From assembly GCA_028820635.1 (NCBI GenBank), contig JAPPIG010000084.1, positions 310,001 to 374,000 of the forward strand: a DNA stretch of 64,000 nt, written 5' to 3'. Of this stretch, positions 25,744-35,635 are shown one piece after another. The DNA comes from Candidatus Poribacteria bacterium (GTDB lineage: Bacteria > Poribacteria > WGA-4E > WGA-3G). Under the pieces are notes generated by a model. The model ran no database searches. It saw only the letters and a program-made list of their open reading frames with translations, and had not been told where the DNA came from. The translations under genes and the position numbers were made by a program. The first letter of the stretch is position 1, and each line of letters starts with the position of its first letter.

Positions 25744-27183
25744 ATGCTGAAATTTTCATCACAAAACTGCCTAAAAAATAAGCATATTCTGCTTATTTGT
25801 ATAGTCAGCATCGGTGTGTTCCTTCGATTTTGGAATCTCGGAGAGTGGAGTTTCTGGATTGATGAGGTACTGACCGTCCTTGATGCCGAAGAGTTTTCTC
25901 TTTCCAATTCCCCGATTAATCCGATTCCTTATATCGCAGCGAAGTTCTCTATTTTTGTAGGTAAAAAACTACCATTTGTAGCGCAAGAAGGGGGTGAGTG
26001 GAGCAGTCGCCTCATTTTTTGTATTGTAGGAATCCTATCAATCCCGATAGTCTTTAGTTTAGGGCAGACTTTATACAATAGTAGAGTTGGATTATTAGCC
26101 GCCGCATTTGTCGCCTTGTCAAATTGGCATCTGTTTTGGTCGCAAAATGTACGTTCATATATTTTCACCTTCCTATTTGCTGTGTTGACAGCTTGGTTTT
26201 TCTATCGCTCCCTTGAAAACGATTCGACACTATTGACGATATCTGCTCTTATTTCTTGTATTTGCCTTATCCTATCACATCTACTCGCTGCGGCAATTGT
26301 ACCTGCGCTGGCAGTTTATGCAATACTTTGTCTTTTAGAGGAACGTAGCAGAAAGCGATGGATAAATCTGCTACTATTTTTTGTGCCTTTTGCAATACCT
26401 GTGCTAATGCTCGCGCTTCCACAGATTCACGGCTACATATCTTCTGGATGGGGGCACAACGAGTGGGGACGTAGTCCGCTTTATATTATTCTAACGCTCG
26501 TTCAAGGGGTTAGCATTCCAATAGCGGTTACTGCATTTTTTGCCGCTATCGTAAATCCTCGTGACCGTGCTACTCGTTTTTTAATCTGCTTCGCTGGTGT
26601 GCCTTTAATACTTCTACTCATCGCATCTCAGTTTCAGAATGTAGCAGGCTATTATCTGTTTTGGACAACTGCCGCCTACTTTATCCTTGCTGCAGTGGCA
26701 TGCACCTATATTTGGGAAGCAATAGCTGGCGACGAATATAGTTTGTTCAAGGTGCTACTTCCTACTCTGCTCATTGTTATCCTGTTATCGCAAAATTTTC
26801 TCTATTTTCGATATGAAAATGGTGGGAGACCTAAATGGAGAGAGGCATTTGAAACTATCCGAGATGATGTGAATCCTACCGATATATTAGTCCTATCGGA
26901 ACCCCGAATGGCTCAATATTATATGCGTGGATCGAAGGCAGTTGACATTAATGAGTTAGTAAAAGACAGAGCAGCTTTTGAAAAAAAATGGGAAAGTTCA
27001 GATGAGAAAAGATCGTGGTTTTTCGAAGACGTGGCGAGTTTTAACGTCTTTGATGCGGATATGACTGTTCGCAATTGGATTCGCGAACGAGGACGTATGA
27101 TAGAAACGTTACCAGCGTTTTCACGGGCAAAAGATAGGACGATTCATATTTTTTTGTTGGAAAAGGATTCTGTAGGCAAATAG
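25744..27183 (+). CDS. Membrane glycosyltransferase, family GT39/GT83-like
   Basis: 479 aa with about ten or more membrane helices. The first periplasmic loop carries LRFWNLGEWSFWIDEVLTVL, the acidic motif typical of dolichyl/undecaprenyl-phosphate-sugar-using transferases (PMT/ArnT type). Further features are WSSRLIFCIVGILSIPIVFSLGQTLY and ALSNWHLFWSQNVRSYIF. It ends in a soluble C-terminal domain of about 130 residues. It moves a sugar from a lipid carrier to protein or glycan on the periplasmic side; acceptor unknown. ATG 25744. It runs toward the DUF5916 gene, with only 8 bases between the two stops. Confidence 0.85.
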   Translation: MLKFSSQNCLKNKHILLICIVSIGVFLRFWNLGEWSFWIDEVLTVLDAEEFSLSNSPINPIPYIAAKFSIFVGKKLPFVAQEGGEWSSRLIFCIVGILSIPIVFSLGQTLYNSRVGLLAAAFVALSNWHLFWSQNVRSYIFTFLFAVLTAWFFYRSLENDSTLLTISALISCICLILSHLLAAAIVPALAVYAILCLLEERSRKRWINLLLFFVPFAIPVLMLALPQIHGYISSGWGHNEWGRSPLYIILTLVQGVSIPIAVTAFFAAIVNPRDRATRFLICFAGVPLILLLIASQFQNVAGYYLFWTTAAYFILAAVACTYIWEAIAGDEYSLFKVLLPTLLIVILLSQNFLYFRYENGGRPKWREAFETIRDDVNPTDILVLSEPRMAQYYMRGSKAVDINELVKDRAAFEKKWESSDEKRSWFFEDVASFNVFDADMTVRNWIRERGRMIETLPAFSRAKDRTIHIFLLEKDSVGK

Positions 27184-27191
27184 GTGACTGG

Positions 27192-29476
27192 TTATATTCC
27201 AAAGGTATGGGTATATTTCATTAATAGTGTGCGTCTCTTCGTTAGTAATTTCCTCGGTATTTCATCATCCTGGTCCATATTGAGATTTTCATTATAAACC
27301 AACCAAAAGTCATTACCCTCACCGAAATTGTATCGAAATCGGATATTTGTTGAGAACTGATCACTAACATTACTGTATTGCACGAACGCATTTAGAGAGG
27401 CTTTCGTGTTAAACGCTGCCCGTGTTCTAAACCGAATCACATGCGCATTAAATCCTTGATTTCGATTAGGAAAACGGATAACATTTATCTCATATTCGCT
27501 GCCCATTTCCAAATGTCGGGAGACATTCCATTTTGGTTTAACACCGAAATCAAATCGCCAACCATCAAAAAATCCACCAAAGGAACAATCAAAATCGGTT
27601 CGAAATAAACTTCCACCTGGCATTTCGTAACCGCCTTTAACCTCAAAGGAGGTATAACTTCCTGCGGGTACTATCGTTCCTTCAGGAAAGTCTTCATCTT
27701 TTTTGAAGTCTTCATAATCCATTTCCAAATCCATAGATACATTTGCGCCAGACTTCCACTGCAGATCAATGGCATATTCAGCATTGGCAGACTCAATAGA
27801 CCAATCTTCGTTTCGGAACGCTACATCTCCAGAAAACTGTAATGGACTTACTTGTCTAAGTGAGGTTCGTTTGCCCATTAACCAATCATAGCGAATACTC
27901 CCTTCCAGTTGCGTGAAATCCTTCCGAGATGTAAACCCAATTCCAGGTAAAAAGTCATCTCCACGCCGAGCTGCAGTAAGTCGATAATCAAATCCAACGT
28001 CAGTGCGGCGAGTCAGGTCTATAAGATACATTGAGGTATCCCAAAAGTCGAATGTTTTTTCTTTAAGGATCTCATCTTCAAAAGTTTGTCCCCACTTAAG
28101 GGTTAAATATTCTCGTCCAAATAACCGAAAGATACCATCAAGTCCATAAGCTGAGTTGTAATTGCCTTTTTCGTCAATACGGTTTGTTAACATTAAACCT
28201 GCATAAGAGTGTGAATTAAGGACTTGCCTGCGCAGCCGCAGCACTCCAAAGTTCTCAGTCGGAATTTCATCTTTACGTGCCGTTTGCATGTCAAGAAAAC
28301 CGAGATCCCAATTTCCTATACGTCCGACTAATCTTGCGCCACCAATAATAGGAATTTGTTCATCATCTTGGATGCCAATTCGACGACTATGGAAAAGCCG
28401 AGAACGACCAACGAAATTGAAGGAGAAAATGCCAGAACGTTGTTGGAAAAATTGCCGCTTTTCGGGAAAGAAAAGCGAAAATCGGCTCAAATTAACCTGC
28501 TGATCATCTGCCTCCACTTGTGCGAAGTCGGTGTTTAGCGTTGTATCCAGGGTTAGGTTACTCGTCCAGTTATATTTAATATCAAGTCCAACCCCTCTCT
28601 CAAAATCGTTTTTCAGACGATATTCGGTTTCTGCATCATTCAACGTTGGTGTTTGTTCAAGTCCACCAACTACGTAAGGTGTAAAATAAACCGGATTTTG
28701 ACTATGAACTTGTTCTAATACCACAGGATGTGCTCGAGACGGGGTGTCAATTCCACGTTCAGGAGATAGCGCCGGAAAGACAAGTCGTTCATTTTTTCGG
28801 GCGATATCTCTATAAACGATTAACCCATAACAACTTTACCGTTCTCATCTTGAAAACTTAAACTGGAAAAAGGAATCCGCATCTCAACAAACCAACCCTC
28901 TTCATTCTGAACAGCAGCGACATCCCAATAGGTATTCCAATGTTTGTTATCCGATTTTCCGTCTTTATAGATTGCTTTATCACCTCGAATACCAGCCGGG
29001 GTTGTCCAAAACTGCAAGGCGGATTTCTTGTCATTAAAGGTGTCAAGAATGATTCCAAACCTATCATCTCCACTTGACCGATCACGGTAAAGCGAATTGA
29101 CACGAATATCGGATGGGTCGGCATCATAACATCGTGCAAAACAGTAAAGATAATCCTTATCATAAGCAATTCTGATTTCAGTTCTTTCGGTCGGTTCACC
29201 CTGATATGCGGGTTTGTACATAGTAAGTGGTAGTGGTGCGATTTTCTGCCATGCAGGTTCATCGCTCAAACCATCAATTTTAATTGCTTCTGTTATGCGG
29301 GTTAGTGGTAGAGGTGTTTGGGCGTTAATGGTGTTGACAAAAAAGAAAAAGATTAAAACTACGAATGGTATAATTATTTGTGTCAACCGTGTTATTTTTT
29401 TCTTTAAGACATCAAATTTGACACAGCTTGGGGCAGCTGCATGATTAATATAATAACGGTGATAAGGATTGTTCAT
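27192..29476 (-). pseudogene. DUF5916-type outer-membrane protein, split by a frameshift
   Basis: Two frames make one protein. The 5' part (29476 to 28820) has a signal-like segment (IIIPFVVLIFFFFVNTINAQ) and a carbohydrate-binding family 9-like domain (KIDGLSDEPAWQ, ARCYDADPSDIRV, RDRSSGDDRFGIILDTF, WFVEMRIPFSSLSF) and stops after GKVVMG. In the next frame the sequence continues directly as LIVYRDIARKNERLVFPALS and then the barrel (DTTLNTDFAQVEADDQQVNLSRFSLFFPEKRQFF, and so on) to a C-terminal HTFGI. One base is missing near 28821. It may be a true pseudogene or a sequencing error. The ATG 29476 is chosen for the start; it has no clear Shine-Dalgarno. Confidence 0.85.
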
Positions 29477-29645
29477 TGTCTGAATAAAAATTCTATAGAC
29501 GCACAAGGCATAGGTCTTGGAGGGTATTCTTTTCCACAAAATATTGTTGTAACAAGACTGACGCGCTTCGCAGATCGACGAAGCGCGTCAAATGATTATC
29601 AGGTAAGAACGATCTTCATTGCGAACTCAGTATAAGAAAAGTGTC

Positions 29646-30386
29646 CTACCAGAAACGGGTAAAATTCATTCTACCGGTAAGCCCAGTCTCACCTTCCTCT
29701 TTCTTTGTTTCATATCCGACATATATGCCGAGCGTATTCGCTTTACCATAGCCGATGTTAATACGGCCTCCAAAATTTAATTTCAAAGGTTTATCCAAAT
29801 CATCGGCGAAAACGAAAACTGATTCAACCTGGGGACCAATAGCGATGGTATCATTCAGTGAATAGGTGAGAAAACTGCGGTTGTAAAGTTCATTTACGCT
29901 CTCGTCATCAAATACAGTAGAAAGTGTCCCGATTGTCCAGTGAAAAAAGAAGATGTCAGGTGCGTTCAGAAAAGCAAAGAATTGGGGAAATAAAGCATCA
30001 GGGCCATCCGCTCCAGTGTAGTCAAACCCAACACCGAGCATAGGCTGCAGCGCGAGTGAGACACTGTCGCTCTTGACAACGGGGAGTGTGACACCAAGGT
30101 CAAATTCACCGAGATGGTCATTTACGTAGATGTTAGAAGCAATTGAGACACCTCCACTTCCGATCGGATGGTTCGCGCCAACCAAGAAATAGGTGCCTAA
30201 ACTATCAACATCAATCTGGAACCATCCTGAAACACCCGGCTTTTCTTCTGCCATTTCAGATTTAGCTTCTGGTGCCATTTCCTCTTCAGGCTCATGTGCG
30301 TCTGCGAAGACGGTAGATGGACCGGCAACGGAAATAATACAAATCATTAGAAAGATAAAGGTTAACTGAAGTGCTTTGATCTTCAT
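29646..30386 (-). CDS. Small outer-membrane barrel protein (paralogue 2)
   Basis: 246 aa, ATG 30386 with AAGGAGA upstream. Same plan as the protein at 24701-25420: signal peptide (ending VFADA), a Glu/Ala-rich linker (HEPEEEMAPEAKSEMAEEK), GVSGWFQIDVDSLGTYFLVGANHPIG and a C-terminal TGLTGRMNFTRFW. The linkers differ while the ends of the barrel are strongly alike, so this is an older duplication. No transporter is nearby and no sigma-54 box with proper spacing was found in front, so the two paralogues are probably controlled differently. Function unknown. Confidence 0.75.
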   Translation of the reverse strand: MKIKALQLTFIFLMICIISVAGPSTVFADAHEPEEEMAPEAKSEMAEEKPGVSGWFQIDVDSLGTYFLVGANHPIGSGGVSIASNIYVNDHLGEFDLGVTLPVVKSDSVSLALQPMLGVGFDYTGADGPDALFPQFFAFLNAPDIFFFHWTIGTLSTVFDDESVNELYNRSFLTYSLNDTIAIGPQVESVFVFADDLDKPLKLNFGGRINIGYGKANTLGIYVGYETKKEEGETGLTGRMNFTRFW

Positions 30387-31380
30387 AAAAGTCTCCTTAG
30401 GTTGTACAAATTAATAAGATGTGCTCAAAGTGAGAGCACCTCACATTGCAGTATAAAACAAGTATACCCTATTATTCTACTGATTTCAACTATTTTGGGA
30501 TAACAATAGGGTTGTTCTATTATGATCAAATTCTATCCGTTTCATTTACTACAATGTTTTGTCGGGTTTCGCTTGCTCTACCCTTAATTGTCAACTTAAA
30601 AAAATCCTGGATAATCTCTTGTTGGCTTTGTAAGCCCGATTTAGATTTCAAATTTCGCATATCGCGGTTTTAAACCTCTCCAACAATAAAATCAGGCACT
30701 AAATTGACAGTTATGAGTTTCGCTTGCTCTACTCGATCTACTGAGAATAAAGTATTTAGACCTCATGCAATTACACAGATGATAATTACCGATTGGAAGG
30801 AATTAATATCAATATGTGTAATGAATTTTACAATGAAAGCCCTCTTGCTAAAAAACCAGCACAATTTAGATTTCATATTACAAAATTTTCTTTCACTTCA
30901 TAAATTTGTCCTACACCCAAAATGTATCACCCTCTGCACACGCATAAAAAAATCGCAAAATCTTCAAATGAAACGACAAAATCCCAAAACGACTAATTCC
31001 GAAAAAATATATATACAAGAAAAACCACGTTAATATGGCAACTCAAATTGCTACCTATAATTTAGACACCCAAACACCGTTCTTTATAGAGAATGACCTA
31101 TTTTTCGCAAGGTTCCGTAGCACGGGGAATGCCATTGAGGCATTCATACCGTTGATTTCACTGTTAGTTTGCGTTTTCACAGGCACAATCTAAATGAAGA
31201 TTAATTTTTTAATTTCGGTAATTTTCTGTCCGCACAAGACAGGCGCACTTCCCCTGCTGACGAGGTTTCCTAACCTCGCCAATTACCGAATCTTCAGACA
31301 GATTGTGCTACATAGGTGGCAACTTAGGTTGTGGTATAATACGTATTATAGATAGGAAAAATTTTCGAGGAAAGAAAAAA
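30387..31380. other. Repeat-rich intergenic stretch
   Basis: I see no credible gene; the longest plus-strand frame (30704-31033) has no Shine-Dalgarno and random-looking composition. It holds a short copy of repeat B (30614-30690, TTGTTGGCTTTGTAAGCCCG and CCTCTCCAACAA), a family C unit (31116-31158) and a palindrome-like pair CGAGGTTTCCTAACCTCG at 31260-31277. Confidence 0.5.
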
Positions 31381-31454
<74 letters not shown>

Positions 31455-31468
31455 GCAAGAAATCAATA

Positions 31469-31554
31469 TGGTCGAGGAGGGACTTGAACCCTCACGCCTG
31501 TTTATGGGCGATGGATTTTAAGTCCATTGTGTCTACCGATTCCACCACTCGACC
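31469..31554 (-). tRNA. tRNA-Leu (UAA)
   Basis: Minus strand from G31554. Acceptor GGTCGAG/CTCGACC with A73, anticodon loop CTTAAAA, long variable arm as in class II tRNA. 86 bases, no encoded CCA. Confidence 0.95.
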
Positions 31555-31570
31555 TAATGGATAATAGTAT

Positions 31571-31599
31571 AGTATACACGATTACCAAGTATTTGTCAA
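31571..31599 (-). promoter_or_regulatory. Promoter of tRNA-Leu/tRNA-fMet
   Basis: On the minus strand TTGACA (31599-31594), 17-base spacer, TATACT (31576-31571): a near-consensus sigma-70 promoter with its start about 7 bases before the tRNA. Confidence 0.8.
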
Positions 31600-31840
31600 C
31601 TTTTTTTCATATTTTTCAAAAACTCTGAAACACTCTTGTGAGAGGGCTTTCTAAGCCAGACTGTTTTCTCTTTTTCTATCGTAGGGTGGGGTCTCCGGGG
31701 AATACCTAAATGGTATTCATACCGTTGATTTGGTGCCTCGCCATTCCTATTGTCTGAACCAGGATTCTCAGGATTACCAGACTTCCAAGATTGTTGGAGA
31801 GTCTGTAACCTTGATTTAGCATAATATCACCACATTTCTC
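31600..31840. other. Intergenic stretch with repeat fragments
   Basis: No gene. GAGAGGGCTTTCTAAGCC at 31639-31656 is a worn half of repeat B; GTAGGGTGGGGTCTCC at 31681 is a half of the 7298-7334 palindrome; GGGGAATACC..GGTATTC at 31697-31720 is family C. Confidence 0.5.
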
Positions 31841-31868
31841 TTGACATTTTCCCAAAATTGACTATCAT
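31841..31868 (+). promoter_or_regulatory. Possible promoter of the aldo/keto reductase
   Basis: TTGACA at 31841-31846, 16-base spacer, TATCAT at 31863-31868, 53 bases before the ATG at 31922. Confidence 0.5.
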
Positions 31869-31921
31869 GCACTTAAAAAAGGAGTGGCGGGTATTTACTG
31901 TGAAACCCGAATTGTGTAGTC

Positions 31922-32692
31922 ATGAAAAACGTCAAACTTGCCTCAGGACACGAAATGCCGATGTTAGGATTAGGCACCTGGCAGCTAAAAGGCAGGCAGT
32001 GCGAACGGATTATCAAAATAGCGATTGAAATGGGATATACCCATATTGATACAGCGTGGATGTACGAAAACCAACGGCAAATAGGGAAGGCACTGCGAGA
32101 TATTCATGTTGAACGTGATGATCTGTTTATTACAACTAAAATTTGGCATACCCATCTGAAACATGACGATGTATTAAGCCAGTTTGAGGTGTGTATAAAT
32201 GATTTGCAGATGGATTATGTTGATCTGTTGCTAATCCACTGGCCAAGCGACGCGGTGCCGTTTGAAGAAACGTTTGGTGCCTTCCAAGAAATCTATGACG
32301 CGGGCAAAGTCAAGAGCATCGGCATCAGTAATTTTAGTATTGAACAAGTTGACCGTGCGTGTGAGGTATCTAAACTGCCAATTTGTACAAATCAGGTTGA
32401 ATACCATGTCCGCAATAACAAAGAAGCGTTGCGAAATCATTGTGAAACACGGAACATTCCTATCACTGCACACAGACCCCTCGCCGTAGGAAACCTTGCG
32501 GGAGATACGGAGTTAACAGAAATCGGTAACAGACACGGAAAAACAGCAGCACAAGTCGCATTGCGATGGCTGATACAGAAAGAAATCGTCGTAATTCCAA
32601 AGTCCGGCTCAGAACCACATCTGCGTGAAAATTTAGACATCTTTGAATGGCAATTAACAGAAGCGGAAATGCAGGCACTCGAAAAATCGTAG
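31922..32692 (+). CDS. Aldo/keto reductase (AKR5-like)
   Basis: NADPH-dependent reductase of small aldehydes or ketones, TIM barrel, cytosolic. The catalytic tetrad is complete: Asp43 and Tyr48 (HIDTAWMYEN), Lys73 (TTKIWHTHL) and His106 (LLLIHWP). NADPH-binding end IPKSGSEPHLRENLDIFEWQL is present. 256 aa, slightly short compared with 270-280 of the 2,5-diketo-gluconate reductase group, mainly in the loops. Substrate not predictable. The two REP repeats downstream separate it from the next gene. Confidence 0.93.
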   Translation: MKNVKLASGHEMPMLGLGTWQLKGRQCERIIKIAIEMGYTHIDTAWMYENQRQIGKALRDIHVERDDLFITTKIWHTHLKHDDVLSQFEVCINDLQMDYVDLLLIHWPSDAVPFEETFGAFQEIYDAGKVKSIGISNFSIEQVDRACEVSKLPICTNQVEYHVRNNKEALRNHCETRNIPITAHRPLAVGNLAGDTELTEIGNRHGKTAAQVALRWLIQKEIVVIPKSGSEPHLRENLDIFEWQLTEAEMQALEKS

Positions 32693-32737
32693 GGACACAC
32701 TGTCTGTTTACGGTGAACTTGAACAATCCCTCTTTTT

Positions 32738-32800
32738 GTAGGAGCGATCTCCGAATCGCGACTTCTACCTCTTCTGTAGGAGCGATCTCCGAATCGCGAC
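32738..32800 (+). repeat. Tandem pair of family A half-units
   Basis: The 25-base unit beginning GTAGGAGCGATCTCC and ending AATCGCGAC occurs twice in direct orientation, at 32738-32762 and 32776-32800, 13 bases apart. Elsewhere in the window this unit is paired in inverted or mixed fashion with its GGAATCGGAGTTCC partner. Confidence 0.85.
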
Positions 32801-32868
32801 CTCTAAACAACAAATTTGTATGAACAAAGCACTACAGACTAATATGAGAAAGGAAACAACAAAAACGC

Positions 32869-34143
32869 ATGAAATTTGGGCTGTTTTATGAACACCAAAT
32901 TCCCCGTCCATGGCACGAAGGCGCTGAACATAAACTTTTTCAAGACGCGTTAGCACAAGTAGAATTGGCTGACAAACTTGGGTTTGACTATATTTGGGAA
33001 GTAGAACACCACTTCCTTGAAGAATATTCCCACTCTTCTGCACCAGAAGTATTTCTCGCAGCATGCAGCCAACGGACAAAGCAGATACGGTTAGGACATG
33101 GTATCGTGCTGATGCCGCCAGCATACAACCACCCTGCCCGCGTTGCCGAACGCATTTCAACGCTTGACTTAGTATCAAACGGACGCGTGGAGTGGGGAAC
33201 AGGCGAGTCTGCATCTCACATGGAACTCGGCGGATTCAACGTTGACCCAAAGTGTAAACGCGAGATGTGGGAAGAATGTACGCGCGAAACTGCAAAAATG
33301 ATGACGCAGTCACCTTATGCGGGCTATGATGGGAAACATTTCTCAATGCCGCCTCGCAACGTTGTACCAAAACCATTGCAAACACCACACCCGCCACCAT
33401 GGGTAGCTTGTTCCAGCCGAGATAGCCTCCGATACGCTGCCAGATATGGATTAGGTGCTCTTACTTTTGCTTTTGTTAATGCAGATGAAGCAAAATTTTG
33501 GGTAGAAGAATATTATGAAATCTTTGAAAGTGAATGCGCCCCGCTAACACAAAGGGTGAACCCGAACATTGCGATGGTTTCAGGTTTTTCCTGCCATGAA
33601 AACGAGGAGACGGCTCTTACCCGCGGTTTAGATGGCTTACGTTTCTTCCGATTTGCCCTCGCACACTACTATTATAACGGTTCACAAGTTCCGGGTGAAA
33701 CAGATATTTGGAAACTGTATAAACAATCACAGCAAGACCCCGCTGAAGCGCGGGCAGGAATCGGGACTCCCGACCAAATCCGCGAACATTTAGAAATAAT
33801 GGAAAACGCAGGCGTTGATCAGGTTGTTTTCATACAGCAAGCAGGTATGAATCAACATGAGGATATATGCGAATCGTTAGAACTATTTGCTGATAAAGTA
33901 TTACCAGACTTCAAAGAACGCGATGCGGGACACATAACACGAAAAAATGAACGACTCGCTAAAGTAATCACAGATGCAGAAGCACGTAAACCAGCCTTAA
34001 CATCTCTTAGTGAAACTCCCATTGTAGATTCTTACCCTGTTCTCAAGAAAAAACTTGAAGAACAGACAGCAGAGGTAAGTGAACCTGAGATGAGCGACGA
34101 TGGCAAAAAGTTCCTCCTTTCAATAGAGGGTGGGCAACGATAA
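32869..34143 (+). CDS. LLM-class flavin-dependent oxidoreductase (luciferase-like)
   Basis: 424 aa TIM-barrel monooxygenase using reduced FMN. Landmarks: MKFGLFYEHQIPRPW at the start, WEVEHHFLEEYSHSSAPEVFLAA, RLGHGIVLMPPAYNHPARVAERISTLDLVSNGRVEWGTGES and PPPWVACSSRDSLRYAARYGLGALTF. Near the end come AGIGTPDQIREHLEIMENAGVDQVVF and a charged C-terminal extension of about 70 residues beyond the family core, function unknown. Substrate not predictable. Family confident. Confidence 0.9.
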   Translation: MKFGLFYEHQIPRPWHEGAEHKLFQDALAQVELADKLGFDYIWEVEHHFLEEYSHSSAPEVFLAACSQRTKQIRLGHGIVLMPPAYNHPARVAERISTLDLVSNGRVEWGTGESASHMELGGFNVDPKCKREMWEECTRETAKMMTQSPYAGYDGKHFSMPPRNVVPKPLQTPHPPPWVACSSRDSLRYAARYGLGALTFAFVNADEAKFWVEEYYEIFESECAPLTQRVNPNIAMVSGFSCHENEETALTRGLDGLRFFRFALAHYYYNGSQVPGETDIWKLYKQSQQDPAEARAGIGTPDQIREHLEIMENAGVDQVVFIQQAGMNQHEDICESLELFADKVLPDFKERDAGHITRKNERLAKVITDAEARKPALTSLSETPIVDSYPVLKKKLEEQTAEVSEPEMSDDGKKFLLSIEGGQR

Positions 34144-34182
34144 AAGACGTAAGAATGCAGAACTGGTGAAGGACAGATTGTC

Positions 34183-35619
34183 ATGAAAAATGTAAAAAAT
34201 GTAATGGTAATTGACGACGATGAGAAAATCTGTTGGGCATTTAAGCAGTTCCTTGAAGGTGAAGGTTACAATCCTATCATAGCGAACAGTGCTGAGGAAG
34301 GTTTGCGCCGCATCGCATCCGAGAAACCAGATGTAATCTTACTTGATGTCGGGCTCCCTGGAATGAGTGGTTTGGAGGCGTTAGCGGAAATTAAAACCCA
34401 TCACCCGTGGGTAATTGTAATTATAATTACCGCTTACGATGATGTAGAGACGACAATAGAAGCGATGCGCTTGCATGCGTTCGATTTCGTCCCAAAACCG
34501 ATTGATTTAGATGTCGTGAAAGGCGTACTTGAACGAGCATTTAGAACACAATCTGTCCGAAGCACTTTGCCTGTGGAAACAGACAGCGATTCTCCAACGG
34601 AGCAACGGGGACATCGACTCGTTGGAAAAAGCGAGCAGATGCGCGAAATTTACAAACTCATCGGGGTGATGGCAAGCAATGCAACCACAGTGCTAATTGA
34701 AGGAGAAACAGGAACAGGAAAAGACCTTGTCGCGCGGGCAATTCATGTGGGAAGTGAACGGAAAAATAAACCATTCGTCCCAGTTGATTGTGGGGCACTT
34801 CCAGATGAACTCTTAGAAAGTGAACTTTTCGGCTACGAAGCAGGTGCATTCACAGGGGCTAAAGCACAAGGAAAACCCGGACGATTTGAATTAGCAGACG
34901 GTGGCACGATTTTCCTTGATGAAGTGGCTAACATGAGTCCCGCATTGCAGGTGAAGTTGCTACGCACATTGCAAACACAAGAGATTGAAAGGTTAGGTGG
35001 CACGCAGACCTTACAGGTAGATGTACGCGTCATCGCTGCGACTAATCAGGAACTCGGAGAAATGGTCAAACTTGGTGAATTTCGTGCTGACCTCTACTAC
35101 CGCTTCAAACGTATCTCACTCCATCTGCCACCTCTACGAGAACGGCAGGAAGATATTCCGTTGCTTGTCACCCATTTCCTTCAACTTATCCAAGACGAAC
35201 TCGGCAAACCGATCCGTGGCATCTCAGAAGAGGGCATGAAGTTGATACAAAATTATGCTTGGCCGGGCAATGTTCGCGAGTTAGAAAACTGCCTCAGAAG
35301 CGCAGCAACGCTGTCCCGATCAGATGTAATCCTGCCAGACGATCTTCCTTCAGAAATACACGTAGGTCACAGTCCCACCACTCCTGATTCCTCACAGTTG
35401 GAGACCTCTCTCAAATCTGTTTTACGAGGTGTTACGAAAACAGCGATAGCTGAAGGTAGCCAACAACTTTACGATGATGTTGTCACATTGTTAGATAAAG
35501 CGCTCATTGAACTCGCATTAGATGAATGCTCCGACAATCATAGCAAAACTGCAGAATTACTCGGTATCAGCCGCACAACCCTCATAAAAAAGATAAAACA
35601 GCACGGTGACGATAAATAG
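34183..35619 (+). CDS. Sigma-54-dependent response regulator, NtrC/AtoC class
   Basis: 478 aa. Receiver domain 1-120 with phospho-acceptor Asp55 (VILLDVGLPGMSG) and Lys in FVPKPID. AAA+ domain about 145-375: Walker A GETGTGK (174-180), the sigma-54 contact loop GAFTGA (221-226), Walker B GGTIFLDEV and the arginine-finger region LPPLRERQEDIPLL. C-terminal Fis-type helix-turn-helix (HSKTAELLGISRTTLIKKIKQHG). It activates RpoN promoters after phosphorylation. No histidine kinase gene is adjacent, so it is an orphan. A clear sigma-54 promoter exists in this window at 25560-25577; a link is possible but not shown. Confidence 0.95.
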   Translation: MKNVKNVMVIDDDEKICWAFKQFLEGEGYNPIIANSAEEGLRRIASEKPDVILLDVGLPGMSGLEALAEIKTHHPWVIVIIITAYDDVETTIEAMRLHAFDFVPKPIDLDVVKGVLERAFRTQSVRSTLPVETDSDSPTEQRGHRLVGKSEQMREIYKLIGVMASNATTVLIEGETGTGKDLVARAIHVGSERKNKPFVPVDCGALPDELLESELFGYEAGAFTGAKAQGKPGRFELADGGTIFLDEVANMSPALQVKLLRTLQTQEIERLGGTQTLQVDVRVIAATNQELGEMVKLGEFRADLYYRFKRISLHLPPLRERQEDIPLLVTHFLQLIQDELGKPIRGISEEGMKLIQNYAWPGNVRELENCLRSAATLSRSDVILPDDLPSEIHVGHSPTTPDSSQLETSLKSVLRGVTKTAIAEGSQQLYDDVVTLLDKALIELALDECSDNHSKTAELLGISRTTLIKKIKQHGDDK

Positions 35620-35635
35620 AAGGAAATAGATCATT

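Noticed and set aside
30704..31033. 109-codon plus-strand frame
   Set aside because: No Shine-Dalgarno, no domain-like pattern, runs through repeats. Could be a decayed gene, but nothing can be recognised.
31048..31323. Imperfect inverted pair (ATTGCTACCTAT and ATAGGTGGCAAC) as ends of a mobile element
   Set aside because: Two mismatches in twelve bases and no second copy; chance cannot be excluded.
32738..32800. Tandem 25-base repeats as a possible CRISPR array
   Set aside because: Only two units with a 13-base gap, the same unit recurs elsewhere singly, and no cas genes are present.
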